A DNA stretch of 35,967 nucleotides, from contig NZ_LGIU01000060.1 in NCBI RefSeq assembly GCF_001187915.1, positions 1-35,967 of the forward strand. The letters run 5' to 3'. Positions 1 through 6,954 of this stretch are shown here, piece after piece; position 1 is the stretch's first letter; every line of letters begins with the position of its first letter. The notes under the pieces are model-generated. The model was given only the letters and a program-made list of their open reading frames with translations, did not search any database and had not been told where the DNA came from. A program made the translations under genes and the position numbers. The DNA is from Arthrobacter sp. RIT-PI-e. Its GTDB lineage: Bacteria > Actinomycetota > Actinomycetes > Actinomycetales > Micrococcaceae.

Positions 1-86
1 GAGCACGCTGGGTCATGAGGTGGAAGCCCGCCCTGAACGCGTTCGCGATCACCTTCGCAGGACGCTTCGAGAAGACCAACTACTAA
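1..86 (+). CDS. IS256-family transposase, C-terminal end only
   Basis: The frame is open from base 3 and stops at TAA 84-86. It gives about 27 residues that include RWKPALNAFAITF, the typical C-terminal signature of IS256-family (DDE, mutator-like) transposases. The rest of the gene lies outside the window, so whether the element is intact cannot be judged. A terminal-repeat-like sequence follows about 20 bp downstream, as expected for the right end of such an element. Confidence 0.8.
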   Translation, partial: ARWVMRWKPALNAFAITFAGRFEKTNY

Positions 87-102
87 TGAAAACGCCGGAC
101 CC

Positions 103-128
103 CACACACCGTTTATCGGACAGACCCC
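103..128 (+). repeat. IS256-type right terminal repeat
   Basis: The motif CACACCGTTTATCGGACAG followed by a run of C lies just after the transposase stop. IS256-family ends in actinobacteria commonly look like this, reading as the reverse complement of a CTGTCCGATAAACGGTGTG start. Similar but diverged copies occur at 303-327 and 22222-22248 without a transposase attached. Confidence 0.6.
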
Positions 129-251
129 CTGACCCTTAATGCGGTGATGAGATCGGGCTGCTTGAGGTCAATAGGGCTCCTCGCCCGCAGGCAGAACACC
201 TCACAGGTGAAGTAGACAGCCGTAGAAGTTAGTCTCCAGACGCGTCAGCGG

Positions 252-321
252 TGTCTCATGAACGGTGGTTAAGGCCGTCTCCTTCCGGTTCAGGCTATAC
301 CCACATACCGTTCATCTGACA
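252..321. repeat. Back-to-back IS256-like ends (mini inverted repeat)
   Basis: TGTCTCATGAACGGT at 252-266 is the inverted counterpart of ACCGTTCATCTGACA at 307-321, with 13 of 15 positions pairing and a centre of about 40 bp. Both arms resemble IS256-family termini (compare 103-128). No transposase sequence lies between them. This is either two IS ends left after deletion or a short non-autonomous element. Apart from this and the nearby IS end, the 89-544 stretch shows only the terminator of the next gene. Confidence 0.45.
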
Positions 322-444
322 GTCCCCGCGCCGACCAACCGAGAGGGTAGATCGCTGTCTTATCGCCCTTACGCGGTCCGGGAGGGTAGGAGGTTCGGTA
401 GTTCTGATGGCCGGGCGCTGAGCTGGGCGGGTGGTTGGACGGGT

Positions 445-480
445 GTGGCGCCCACCCCTTTTGAGCGGGGTGGGCGCCAC
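445..480 (-). terminator. Strong GC hairpin downstream of the secreted-protein gene
   Basis: A perfect 14-bp stem (445-458 with 467-480) encloses an 8-nt loop. It lies about 65 bp beyond the stop of the minus-strand gene at 545-1003. There is no T tract after the stem, which is common for actinobacterial terminators. It could stop transcription in either direction. Confidence 0.6.
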
Positions 481-544
481 AGTGGTGTTGCTCTGGTGTT
501 GCTTTGGTGTCGTGCTGTAGGGGTTGGGTGTGTTGGGGTAGGGG

Positions 545-1003
545 TTAGAGTAGTACGCCCAGCAGGCCGTTGCTGCCCTGGTTTCGCTCGGTGGACTGGG
601 TGGATCCGTCGGCGTCTACCGAACCGTTGGCGGCACCGTCGATCGTGCTGTCAATGTCGTTCTCGAGCGTTCCGTCGATGGTGGTGTCCGTCTCGGGGTC
701 GATGTTCACGGTGCCGTCATTGCCGCTGAGGATGTCACCGACGATCTCGGTGAGATCGGCGTCCACACCGGAGAGAACGTTGTTGCCGCTGGCCACGTCG
801 CTGACGTTCACGCCACCGTTGAGGAGGTTCTCCAGTGACAGGTTCCCGCTGTCGGTGATGGTGTTGTCGTTGACCTGGGCCACGTCGTTGACCTGTGTGT
901 CCTGGGTGGTGCCGGTGTCGGCGTTGGCGATACCAGCGCCTCCGACGAGCATGAGACCGCTCACGGCGCTGACTGCCAGGGACTTCTTGAAGATGTTCTG
1001 CAT
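545..1003 (-). CDS. Small secreted acidic protein of unknown function
   Basis: This 152-residue protein starts at ATG 1003, which is preceded by a clear ACGGAGG ribosome site 8 nt upstream. Longer upstream starts lack such a site. Residues 1-28 form a signal peptide: a KK-containing start, a hydrophobic core (LAVSAVSGLMLVGGAGI) and an ANA cleavage motif. The mature part is rich in D, N, G, S and T, has no cysteine, and repeats short D/N-rich phrases such as NDVAQVNDN, TIDGTLENDIDSTIDGA. It is probably an extracellular or wall-associated low-complexity protein. I recognise no family. The strong hairpin at 445-480 ends the transcript. The SigK-like gene at 1618 is on the other strand, with a shared upstream region of about 600 bp. 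Confidence 0.75.
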   Translation of the reverse strand: MQNIFKKSLAVSAVSGLMLVGGAGIANADTGTTQDTQVNDVAQVNDNTITDSGNLSLENLLNGGVNVSDVASGNNVLSGVDADLTEIVGDILSGNDGTVNIDPETDTTIDGTLENDIDSTIDGAANGSVDADGSTQSTERNQGSNGLLGVLL

Positions 1004-1199
1004 GATCTTGCCTCCGTGTTTCTGTCGTGGTTGGAAGGACACCAGGGCTTCGGGCCGCCCCCGGGTGCTGGATGGGTCTACCAGCATCAACCCACCCCTG
1101 CACACCACCACCGAGTCCTCGTCCGATCCTTGATCTGAGCCCGTCCTGATGCGGAACCACGGCCACGAAAAACTCCCAGAAAAAAGGCGCAAAACTTCG

Positions 1200-1225
1200 C
1201 CACACCCACACCCACACCCACACCC
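1200..1225. repeat. CCACAC tandem repeat upstream of the secreted-protein gene
   Basis: Four perfect copies of the hexamer CCACAC plus a partial copy lie about 200 bp upstream of the minus-strand start at 1003. They could affect promoter spacing by slippage, but no promoter can be placed with confidence. The 1226-1617 stretch otherwise holds the 12-bp repeats below and no convincing gene. Confidence 0.7.
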
Positions 1226-1478
1226 GCTGACACTTACCCCTACCCGGATCGGAGGTTACCAGCCGATAGTCTGGGGCCAGCACTCATCATTCGGCGTTGC
1301 TCATGACACCGGTAGATAATGCGCATAGACCAGGCCCCGCAGGGGGTGTGCGCATCAGGTGTGAGCGTTTGTTCTGGTCATCTTTGATGACGGTCTCACC
1401 CGAAGGGTCGCCCCAGGTCCACCATGCAGCATGTGAATTCTCCGCACCCATCTACCTGCCAACCTGTACTGTTACCGT

Positions 1479-1514
1479 CCATGCGATCAGCCATGCGATC
1501 AGTCATGCGAGCAG
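1479..1514. repeat. Three 12-bp direct repeats upstream of sigma factor
   Basis: CCATGCGATCAG occurs twice back to back (1479-1490, 1491-1502), followed by TCATGCGAGCAG (1503-1514) with two changes. The array lies about 100 bp before the start of the ECF sigma gene. It could be a protein-binding array (operator or iteron-like), but three copies with no neighbouring rep gene do not support an origin. Confidence 0.7.
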
Positions 1515-1617
1515 TTACGGCACCGGCTGCACCAACACCAGCACCAGCACTGCTGTCGGTTTCCGGTCTCGGCGTTAGCGCGCCTGTTCTGCCGGGCATG
1601 TCCTGGACGCACACGCT

Positions 1618-2220
1618 GTGAACCGCTTGACGTCTGCCTCTGGGACCGCTGATGATTCACATGATCTTGCAGAGCTTTTGATTCTTATTGCCGCCGGCGA
1701 TGAGGCCGCTTTCGAACGTTTTTACCGGCTCACCTCCCCACGGGTCTTCGGTCTCGTTCGGAGAATTCTGGTCAACGCCTCGATGAGTGAGGAAATCACG
1801 CAGGAGATTTACCTCAGACTCTGGGAGGGGGGAGCCGAAACCTATACGCCGTCCAAAGGATCAGCCCTGGTATGGCTTATGACCATTGCCCATCGCCGTG
1901 CCATTGATCGGGTCCGTTCCGAGCAAAGCCGTACCACCCGTGATGAACTTTGGCATCACCGTCAGCGGGACACCGCGTATGACCACGTCCTGGAAACCAT
2001 CATCATCACCGATGAGCACGCTGAACTGGGTGGCATCCTGCACCAGCTCACACCCCGGCAACGCGAAGCACTGCACCTGGCCTACTCCACGCCCATGACC
2101 TACACCGACGTCGCACACCACCTTCAGATCCCCGTATCGACCGCCAAGAGCCGCATCCGCGGCGCCCTCGCCCGACTGCGCACCCTCCTCACCACGGAAC
2201 CACCCCGTATTACTCCCTGA
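1618..2220 (+). CDS. sigK-like: ECF RNA polymerase sigma factor, SigK-like
   Basis: This 200-residue sigma-70 family (ECF) protein redirects RNA polymerase to a specific promoter set. Region 2 spans about residues 33-100 and contains EEITQEIYLRLWE and WLMTIAHRRAIDRVRSEQS, the hallmark of the SigK group. Region 4 spans about 135-195, with LTPRQREALHLAY and the helix-turn-helix TYTDVAHHLQIPVSTAKSRIR. The GTG start at 1618 has no good ribosome site, so the true start may differ by a few codons. SigK genes usually sit beside the membrane anti-sigma gene rskA, but the next gene here is a convergent recombinase, so this copy is an orphan. A second, clearly related sigma factor lies at 29879-30592. 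The target promoters are unknown. Confidence 0.88.
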   Translation: MNRLTSASGTADDSHDLAELLILIAAGDEAAFERFYRLTSPRVFGLVRRILVNASMSEEITQEIYLRLWEGGAETYTPSKGSALVWLMTIAHRRAIDRVRSEQSRTTRDELWHHRQRDTAYDHVLETIIITDEHAELGGILHQLTPRQREALHLAYSTPMTYTDVAHHLQIPVSTAKSRIRGALARLRTLLTTEPPRITP

Positions 2221-2298
2221 ACCGTCACTACCGGATCCCAATACGCTCCCCCTGACATTTGCGCCTACGCCCATGCCAGCCTCCTCTGCCCGTAGGGG

Positions 2299-3246
2299 TC
2301 AGGTGAGGGCGCGGGCGACGTCGTAGCTGGCTGATTTGGTGAGGTTGTTGCGTGCTCGGTCGTAGCGTCGGGTGGTGCGGGGGTCTGCGTGGCCCATGCT
2401 GTCCTGAAGTGCGTGGAGGCTGGTGCCGGTGTCGAGGGCGATGGTGGCGAAGGTGTGCCGGAGGCTGTGCGGGCTGATCCGCCCCTGGATGCCGGCTTTG
2501 CGTGCGAGGCGCCCTATGGTGCGGAAGGCTTCGCTGCGGTGCCAGGGTTTCCCGGTGCTGGTGGTGAACAGCGGCTGGCCGATGAGGTGATGGGTGTCCT
2601 CCCCCATAACGTGGATGAGTTCGGCGCCGTTGGTGTCCAGGTAGTCGTTGAGGGCGACGACGGCGGGACCGGGGACGGCGACTTTGGCGTGTTTGCCGCC
2701 TTTGCGGCGGATGGTGAGGGTGCGGTGGCCGGCGTCGTGGCCGTAGTCGGTGGTGCTGGCCCCGAGGGCTTCGCCGATCCGGATCCCGGTGAGCAGGAGG
2801 AGGGCGACGAGGGCGTGGGAGCGGGGGTTGTCGACCCGGGCGGTGGCGAGGAGGGCTCGTGCCTGGTCTCGGGTGAGGCCTTGGGTGGAGCTGTGGTCGG
2901 CGTCGACGACCGGCCGGGTGACGGTGGCAACGGGGTTCAGGAGAGTGGCGCCGTCGTTAATGGCGTAGCGGTAGTAGCTCGAGAGGGCCGCGAGGGTCCG
3001 GGCGGTGGTCGAGGGGGCGCCGGTGAGGGTGTGGCGGTATCCGTCGACGTGCACCCGGCGGACGGTGAGCAGGTCAAAGCCCATGGTGTCGAGCCAGGCG
3101 CAGTAGTGGTTAAGGTGCCGGGTGTAAGCAACCAGGGTGTGGGGTGAGGTTTGGGCGAGCTGCCAGGCGGCGATACTGCTGGCGTGTCGCTCCCGATTCG
3201 GGACAGGGGCGCTGGTATAAGCGGCACTGAAAACCAGATCACTCAC
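2299..3246 (-). CDS. Tyrosine recombinase / integrase (XerC/D-like)
   Basis: This 315-residue phage-integrase family recombinase catalyses DNA strand exchange through a 3'-phosphotyrosine. An N-terminal SAM-like core-binding domain (about residues 15-110, with HTLVAYTRHLNHYCAWL) precedes the catalytic domain. The visible catalytic residues are R in TGIRIGEALG, K in RKGGKHAKV, HxxR in SPHSLRHTFATI, the second H in MGHADPRTTRRY, and the nucleophile Y in that same motif. All are present, so it should be active. The ATG at 3246 is preceded by GGTGACC (weak ribosome site). A perfect dif-like dyad lies 18-43 bp upstream of the start, a likely recombination core or autoregulatory site. It marks the left edge of the defense genes and could act in integration/excision of the island or in resolving plasmid multimers. 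Confidence 0.9.
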   Translation of the reverse strand: MSDLVFSAAYTSAPVPNRERHASSIAAWQLAQTSPHTLVAYTRHLNHYCAWLDTMGFDLLTVRRVHVDGYRHTLTGAPSTTARTLAALSSYYRYAINDGATLLNPVATVTRPVVDADHSSTQGLTRDQARALLATARVDNPRSHALVALLLLTGIRIGEALGASTTDYGHDAGHRTLTIRRKGGKHAKVAVPGPAVVALNDYLDTNGAELIHVMGEDTHHLIGQPLFTTSTGKPWHRSEAFRTIGRLARKAGIQGRISPHSLRHTFATIALDTGTSLHALQDSMGHADPRTTRRYDRARNNLTKSASYDVARALT

Positions 3247-3263
3247 CGGGTCACCTTCATGTC

Positions 3264-3289
3264 CACATCATAAGAGACATTATGATGTG
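3264..3289. other. dif-like recombination core site beside the integrase
   Basis: CACATCATAA (3264-3273) and TTATGATGTG (3280-3289) are perfect 10-bp inverted arms around a 6-nt centre, GAGACA. Xer sites such as E. coli dif have the same geometry, and the inner CATAA-N6-TTATG core is identical. The site lies directly upstream of the tyrosine recombinase gene. Function as a crossover site is inferred. An operator for the recombinase gene is the alternative. Confidence 0.6.
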
Positions 3290-3737
3290 ATCCCTGAGTA
3301 TCAGCTGGGAATTATGAAAAATGGTCACCTTCTGCCCGAAAGCTATTGACACAGAGGAGCTTGTCCCTATGAGCATCAACCTACGGAGAGGGCAAAGAGG
3401 GCGTTCTGGGTGCTGGATGATCCTGAGTGCCTCGCCTGCATTTTTCGTACATGGTTGTGTCGAGACACTCGCTCCCAACTTTTCCTCGGCATTTGAATTG
3501 TCTCGTATCCATGCTTCTCAACAAAGTACGTCGAGGATGGCGAAACCTGCCCACCCTCCCAATAGAGAGGGGTGACACTGTACTCCCGGGTTAGACGACG
3601 GACTGATGCGGCACCGGCAAAGGATCTGGTCGCATGCGGGTAAGAAAAAACCCCGGCCGCGATCATGGCTCAGGGCCAGAGAGGCGGTTCCGGGGACTTC
3701 ACATTCGAGTGTAGTGGGGGTCTGTAATAGTGGGCAA
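3290..3737. other. Intergenic stretch between integrase and Abi gene
   Basis: No convincing gene is seen here. The stretch has lower GC and mixed codon use in all frames. A TTGACA hexamer at about 3346 followed 16 nt later by TATGAG is a possible but unproven promoter. Near 3650-3696 there is an imperfect CCCCGG...CCGGGG dyad. The last bases (TAATAGT at 3725-3731) form the likely -10 element of the Abi gene. Confidence 0.35.
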
Positions 3738-4475
3738 GTGCACTCATCACCCTCCTGGACCAACGGAGCCCACAACCGGGCCATCGATAAGGCCGTCACA
3801 CCCTTACGTATGGGCTCCTACCTCGCCGCGGCGGGTCATGACCAGGTCCTGGCACGTCGCCTCTACATCTGGGACCGGGACATCGCCTCAGCCTTCCTCA
3901 CCGACATCGCGATCGTCGAAGTAGCCCTCAGGAACGCCCTGAACGACCAACTGGAGAACACCTACGGTGAGCGGTGGTTCGAGCAGGATCTCGGCTTCGA
4001 CGGACCCACCCGCTCCAAACTCGCCCAGGCCTGGGACGACCTCCCCCAAAGCCGGCGCACACCCGGGCACCTCGTGTCCCGTCTGATGTTCGGGTTCTGG
4101 CGTGGCCTGCTCGAGCCTGGCGGCTACGTCGGCAGGAACCCGCAACGCTTCAGGGCCGACCACGACGACCTATGGCGCAACGGCCTGGCCAAAGCATTTC
4201 CCGGCGGAAAAGCCATCGCACAGGCGGAAGGCGCCCGATTCACCAGGTCCTGGACCCTAGAGACAGTGATCATCGTCGGTGCTGTACGGAACAGGGCCGC
4301 TCACCATGAGCCCTTCATCAACGGTTTCCCGCTACCGGGTCAGCAGACACGGCTCACCATCGAGCAAGGGCACCAAGCCTGCCTGAAACTCGCCCGGCTC
4401 CTCGACCGTGATCTTGGCTCATGGCTGGCCCCCAACACCACACTACCCACCCTGCTGAACCAACGACCCGCATAG
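3738..4475 (+). CDS. Abi-like (Abi_2/HEPN) abortive-infection protein
   Basis: This 245-residue protein is similar to the Abi_2 family, HEPN-fold proteins linked to abortive phage defense and thought to act as RNases. The motif RNRAAHHEP (R-x4-H) near residue 190 is the HEPN catalytic signature. Upstream helices such as FLTDIAIVEVALRNALND and the SRLMFGFWRGLL stretch fit the family. I chose GTG 3738 because the family's conserved start (roughly AIDKAVTPLRMGSYLAAAG) follows it and because a TAATAGT hexamer lies 6 nt before it, consistent with a leaderless mRNA. The frame is open upstream to an ATG at 3606, but that extension is Arg-rich and unlike the family. The gene stands alone and a second Abi protein lies at 16603-17610. 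Its target and trigger are unknown. Confidence 0.75.
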   Translation: MHSSPSWTNGAHNRAIDKAVTPLRMGSYLAAAGHDQVLARRLYIWDRDIASAFLTDIAIVEVALRNALNDQLENTYGERWFEQDLGFDGPTRSKLAQAWDDLPQSRRTPGHLVSRLMFGFWRGLLEPGGYVGRNPQRFRADHDDLWRNGLAKAFPGGKAIAQAEGARFTRSWTLETVIIVGAVRNRAAHHEPFINGFPLPGQQTRLTIEQGHQACLKLARLLDRDLGSWLAPNTTLPTLLNQRPA

Positions 4476-4532
4476 CCCTCCCGCACCCCTGCTCGGGCCC
4501 ACTACTATTCGCGGAGTCTGCCGCAGGAGGTC

Positions 4533-4793
4533 CTAGGCACTCGTGCTCACGTCGAGGGTCGCTAGTTTCTCCTGCACCGTGAAGTCCGACAAGGCCAAGA
4601 TGCCCTGTAGGCTCGCGGGCCGGCCAATGAGGCGAGGGTCGACTGTCATATCAAGCTCATGAGCCAGGATGAGCTCCACCTCGCCATATCGCTCCCGCAG
4701 ATCCGGGCGCCGGCGAAGCCTCTGGCAGGAGTTGCACAATCTGTTCGACGACCCCCATTCAGCGGTCCCCATAACGCACATGGCTTCTGCCAC
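4533..4793 (-). CDS. Small hypothetical protein, possibly 5'-truncated
   Basis: This 86-residue reading frame (GTG 4793) has good high-GC codon use and a CNSCQ (CxxC) element followed by an Arg-rich stretch (RLRRRPDLRERYG) and an acidic helix (EVELILAHELDM). I recognise no family. The frame stays open about 90 bp upstream of the GTG and still looks protein-like there (for example ESFETLRTAYTSSTA), but it has no ATG, GTG or TTG start before a TGA. The gene may have lost its 5' end. It is divergent from the HhH-like gene at 4908, whose promoter would lie over that upstream part. A competing plus-strand reading is weaker. Confidence 0.45.
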   Translation of the reverse strand: MAEAMCVMGTAEWGSSNRLCNSCQRLRRRPDLRERYGEVELILAHELDMTVDPRLIGRPASLQGILALSDFTVQEKLATLDVSTSA

Positions 4794-4895
4794 CGCCGTA
4801 GAGCTCGTGTACGCCGTCCTAAGCGTCTCAAAACTTTCCGGCGCACAAGTGGTCCTTTTTGCACATCGGATCGTTTGAAGGTCTCAAGCACCCGC

Positions 4896-4901
4896 TAGCA
4901 T
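4896..4901 (+). promoter_or_regulatory. Leaderless promoter -10 element
   Basis: TAGCAT ends 6 nt before the ATG at 4908, which places transcription initiation on or next to the start codon. A TTGAAG hexamer (4875-4880) lies 15 nt upstream as a possible -35. No ribosome-binding site exists between promoter and gene, which supports leaderless expression. Confidence 0.5.
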
Positions 4902-4907
4902 CCATAC

Positions 4908-5570
4908 ATGACTGATGTGGATCTCCTCGTGAAGGCCATCACACAAGATTTCGGCGATCCTTCGACATGGGGTGCCCCGGTTGAGTTTCGCAACTCACTA
5001 GCGCTTTGTGCCCTCAATTCTGCATATTCCCTAAACGGCTCATCAGCAGCCGCAAAGAATGTGATCGCCCGCTACCGCGCATTTCGTCCAACCGCAGACA
5101 CGGACAGCGGTCCCGATTTGATGAAAGCAATGGACGATGCTGGTGGTCCGGCAGATTTCACCGTTAATGTCTTGCGCAACGAACGACCACTTGCCCGCTC
5201 GAACCGCTTGCGACCCGAGGGCGTCTATGACGGCCTGAGCCTTCTTGCGGCGCTTGACATTCCGGTGGAAACCGCAGAAGACCTGCGGACTGCTGTGGCT
5301 AAAGGGAATACCGCTGCAGAAAGGGCGTGGCTCTCGGTGAAAGGCTTTGGCCCCCTTGCTTGGTCATACCTGATCATGAATGCAGGCGTTACCACTGAAA
5401 CTAAGCCAGATGTCATGATTCAGCGCTACCTTGCGCGAGCTCTCGGTGAGAGCAATAAGCCGGGTTTTGAACGATCGCGCCAGCTCCTTGAACTCGCAGC
5501 CACGAAACTTTCCGTTGAACCTCGGAACTTAGATCGAATTATATGGCAACACGAGAGCCCATCAAAGTAG
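4908..5570 (+). CDS. Helix-hairpin-helix / DNA-glycosylase-like protein
   Basis: This 220-residue protein is predicted to be mostly helical. Near residues 145-180 it has an HhH-like element (LSVKGFGPLAWSYLIM) followed by KPDVMIQRYLARAL, a pattern seen in the HhH-GPD DNA-glycosylase superfamily, where the hairpin grips the DNA backbone. A clear catalytic Lys/Asp pair cannot be assigned, so enzymatic activity is uncertain. It sits in the defense island between a small hypothetical protein and a RES-domain protein. It has no ribosome site, and the TAGCAT element 6 nt upstream suggests leaderless translation. The GC content is lower than in the right half of the window, consistent with transfer. 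A DNA-binding or base-excision role in defense is inference. Confidence 0.6.
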   Translation: MTDVDLLVKAITQDFGDPSTWGAPVEFRNSLALCALNSAYSLNGSSAAAKNVIARYRAFRPTADTDSGPDLMKAMDDAGGPADFTVNVLRNERPLARSNRLRPEGVYDGLSLLAALDIPVETAEDLRTAVAKGNTAAERAWLSVKGFGPLAWSYLIMNAGVTTETKPDVMIQRYLARALGESNKPGFERSRQLLELAATKLSVEPRNLDRIIWQHESPSK

Positions 5571-5659
5571 CTACCGGCCCTACACTTCTATGGCGAGACG
5601 TGAGGCACTCACCGAATGAGTGCTGCAATTGCGGGGGTGCATGACCACACGTCATCAGG

Positions 5660-5665
5660 CACGAT
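5660..5665 (+). promoter_or_regulatory. Possible leaderless -10 element (weak)
   Basis: CACGAT lies exactly 6 nt before the ATG at 5672. It matches TANNNT except at the first base. The spacing equals that of the other leaderless candidates, and there is no ribosome site before this ATG. Confidence 0.3.
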
Positions 5666-5671
5666 GGACTT

Positions 5672-6916
5672 ATGGACTTCCCCCGGATAGATACGACCGA
5701 CGATCTGATGTGCCTTGTTCACATAACAGATCCCTTTCTACTCCGTCGGGTAAGCCCACATGCCACGACTGGTAGTTGCTGGTTATGCGACCAGAACGAA
5801 CTATGGGTAGCGGGTCCGGTCGTGAATTTGGCGAGAGTCGCCGAAGTTGTAGACGAAACTGCTGGGAGGCACTACAACCACGAAGGACAGTTCTTCGATG
5901 AACAGCAGATTCTAGAACCACGAACAACCGAAGAGGTCGTGGAGGCCCTCCTTGAGGGTTGCATCACCTCTGATGTCTTCGATGGGGTCTGCAAGGTTGT
6001 AGCTGAGCTCATATGGGAAGAACAGGACTGGTTCGAGCCTTATGACATGGACCACGAGGCGAGTGTGGAGTTCGAGTGGCAAGATTTCGAACAAAGCGTG
6101 AAACACGAGTCTCGGCTTCTTTCAGCTCCGCGAGGGCACAAAGCATCAACGGCACCCGAACGTAACTATGAGTTTGTACACTCCTTGCTTGTATTTGCGG
6201 CGGACCACGCAGGTCTCATTCAGACGTTATCGCGCGGGAGAAAGCTCTATCGCGCACGAACGGCGCGTGATGCCCGCGGATTGGAACGGGAAGCAAAGAA
6301 AGAACCCCAAGAGCAACTCGGACCAGCGCCCGAGGACAGGGCAAGTGCCGGCCGCATGAACGCGCAGGGCGTAGCCATGTTCTACGCCGCGCTTGATGTA
6401 GAAACTGCTTGCGCAGAGGTCGCTTTACACAGCCCCTACGACGAGGTAGTTGCTGGAACCTTCATCGTCCAGCAGGAATTACGCGTCCTCGATCTTACTC
6501 AATCACTGCCTCTCCGCAGCGTCTTTGACGACTCACCACCGCAAGAAGGTGACTACCGGTTGTCTTCACTCGGTTACTACGTCAAGCGCATCACACAGCC
6601 TGTCATCCTCGACGGAAATCATCCGGTGGACTACGCGCCAACCCAAGTACTTACTGATGCCTTCAGGTACTGGACCAACCCACAGATTGACGGCATCATC
6701 TACCCCTCGCTGGTAAGCAAGACGGGTAAAAACGTTGTGCTGTTCTTCGGTAACCGACGCTGGTTCGAGCAAACCGGAAAATCGGTGAGCAGACTTGAGC
6801 GCTTCCAACGAAGCCACGAGCGAGGCACATCAGCGCCCCTCTTTGTGATAGATCCTCAGACTGTGCGGCGCTACCAGGTCGACCGTCATATCGCAGTCAG
6901 AAGGTCGAAAAAATAG
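5672..6916 (+). CDS. RES-domain protein with HEPN-like N-terminal domain
   Basis: This 414-residue protein has its RES domain in the C-terminal half (about residues 185-360), recognised by KLYRART, the short Gly/Ala stretch before MFYAALDVETACAEV, APTQVLTDAFRYW and IDGIIYPSLVSKTGKNVVLF. RES domains of the Xre-RES toxin-antitoxin type degrade NAD+. Long RES proteins with an N-terminal helical domain (HEPN/RES type) are found in defense islands. The N-terminus contains SCWLCDQN (CxxC) and an acidic helical region. No Xre/MbcA-type antitoxin gene is adjacent, so control must lie within the protein or with a trigger. Probable role: NAD+ depletion on infection (inference). The ATG at 5672 lacks a ribosome site and may be leaderless. 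Confidence 0.75.
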   Translation: MDFPRIDTTDDLMCLVHITDPFLLRRVSPHATTGSCWLCDQNELWVAGPVVNLARVAEVVDETAGRHYNHEGQFFDEQQILEPRTTEEVVEALLEGCITSDVFDGVCKVVAELIWEEQDWFEPYDMDHEASVEFEWQDFEQSVKHESRLLSAPRGHKASTAPERNYEFVHSLLVFAADHAGLIQTLSRGRKLYRARTARDARGLEREAKKEPQEQLGPAPEDRASAGRMNAQGVAMFYAALDVETACAEVALHSPYDEVVAGTFIVQQELRVLDLTQSLPLRSVFDDSPPQEGDYRLSSLGYYVKRITQPVILDGNHPVDYAPTQVLTDAFRYWTNPQIDGIIYPSLVSKTGKNVVLFFGNRRWFEQTGKSVSRLERFQRSHERGTSAPLFVIDPQTVRRYQVDRHIAVRRSKK

Positions 6917-6954
6917 TCCGCTCTAGGTTTGGGTCGACATCAGACCACGTGTAG

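Noticed and set aside
735-1283. Minus-strand frame overlapping the small secreted protein
   Set aside because: It is an Arg/His/Gln-rich out-of-frame reading. The secreted protein has a signal peptide and a good ribosome site.
1479-1514. Plasmid origin with iterons
   Set aside because: There are only three repeats, no rep gene, and no A/T-rich region next to them.
2389-3147. Long plus-strand open frame opposite the tyrosine recombinase
   Set aside because: It is a Gly/Val/Glu-rich antisense shadow produced by the GC-rich codon bias of the real minus-strand gene. It has no ribosome site and no family pattern.
3606-3737. N-terminal extension of the first Abi protein
   Set aside because: It is basic and unlike the family. 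A later GTG has promoter-like spacing and the conserved part follows it.
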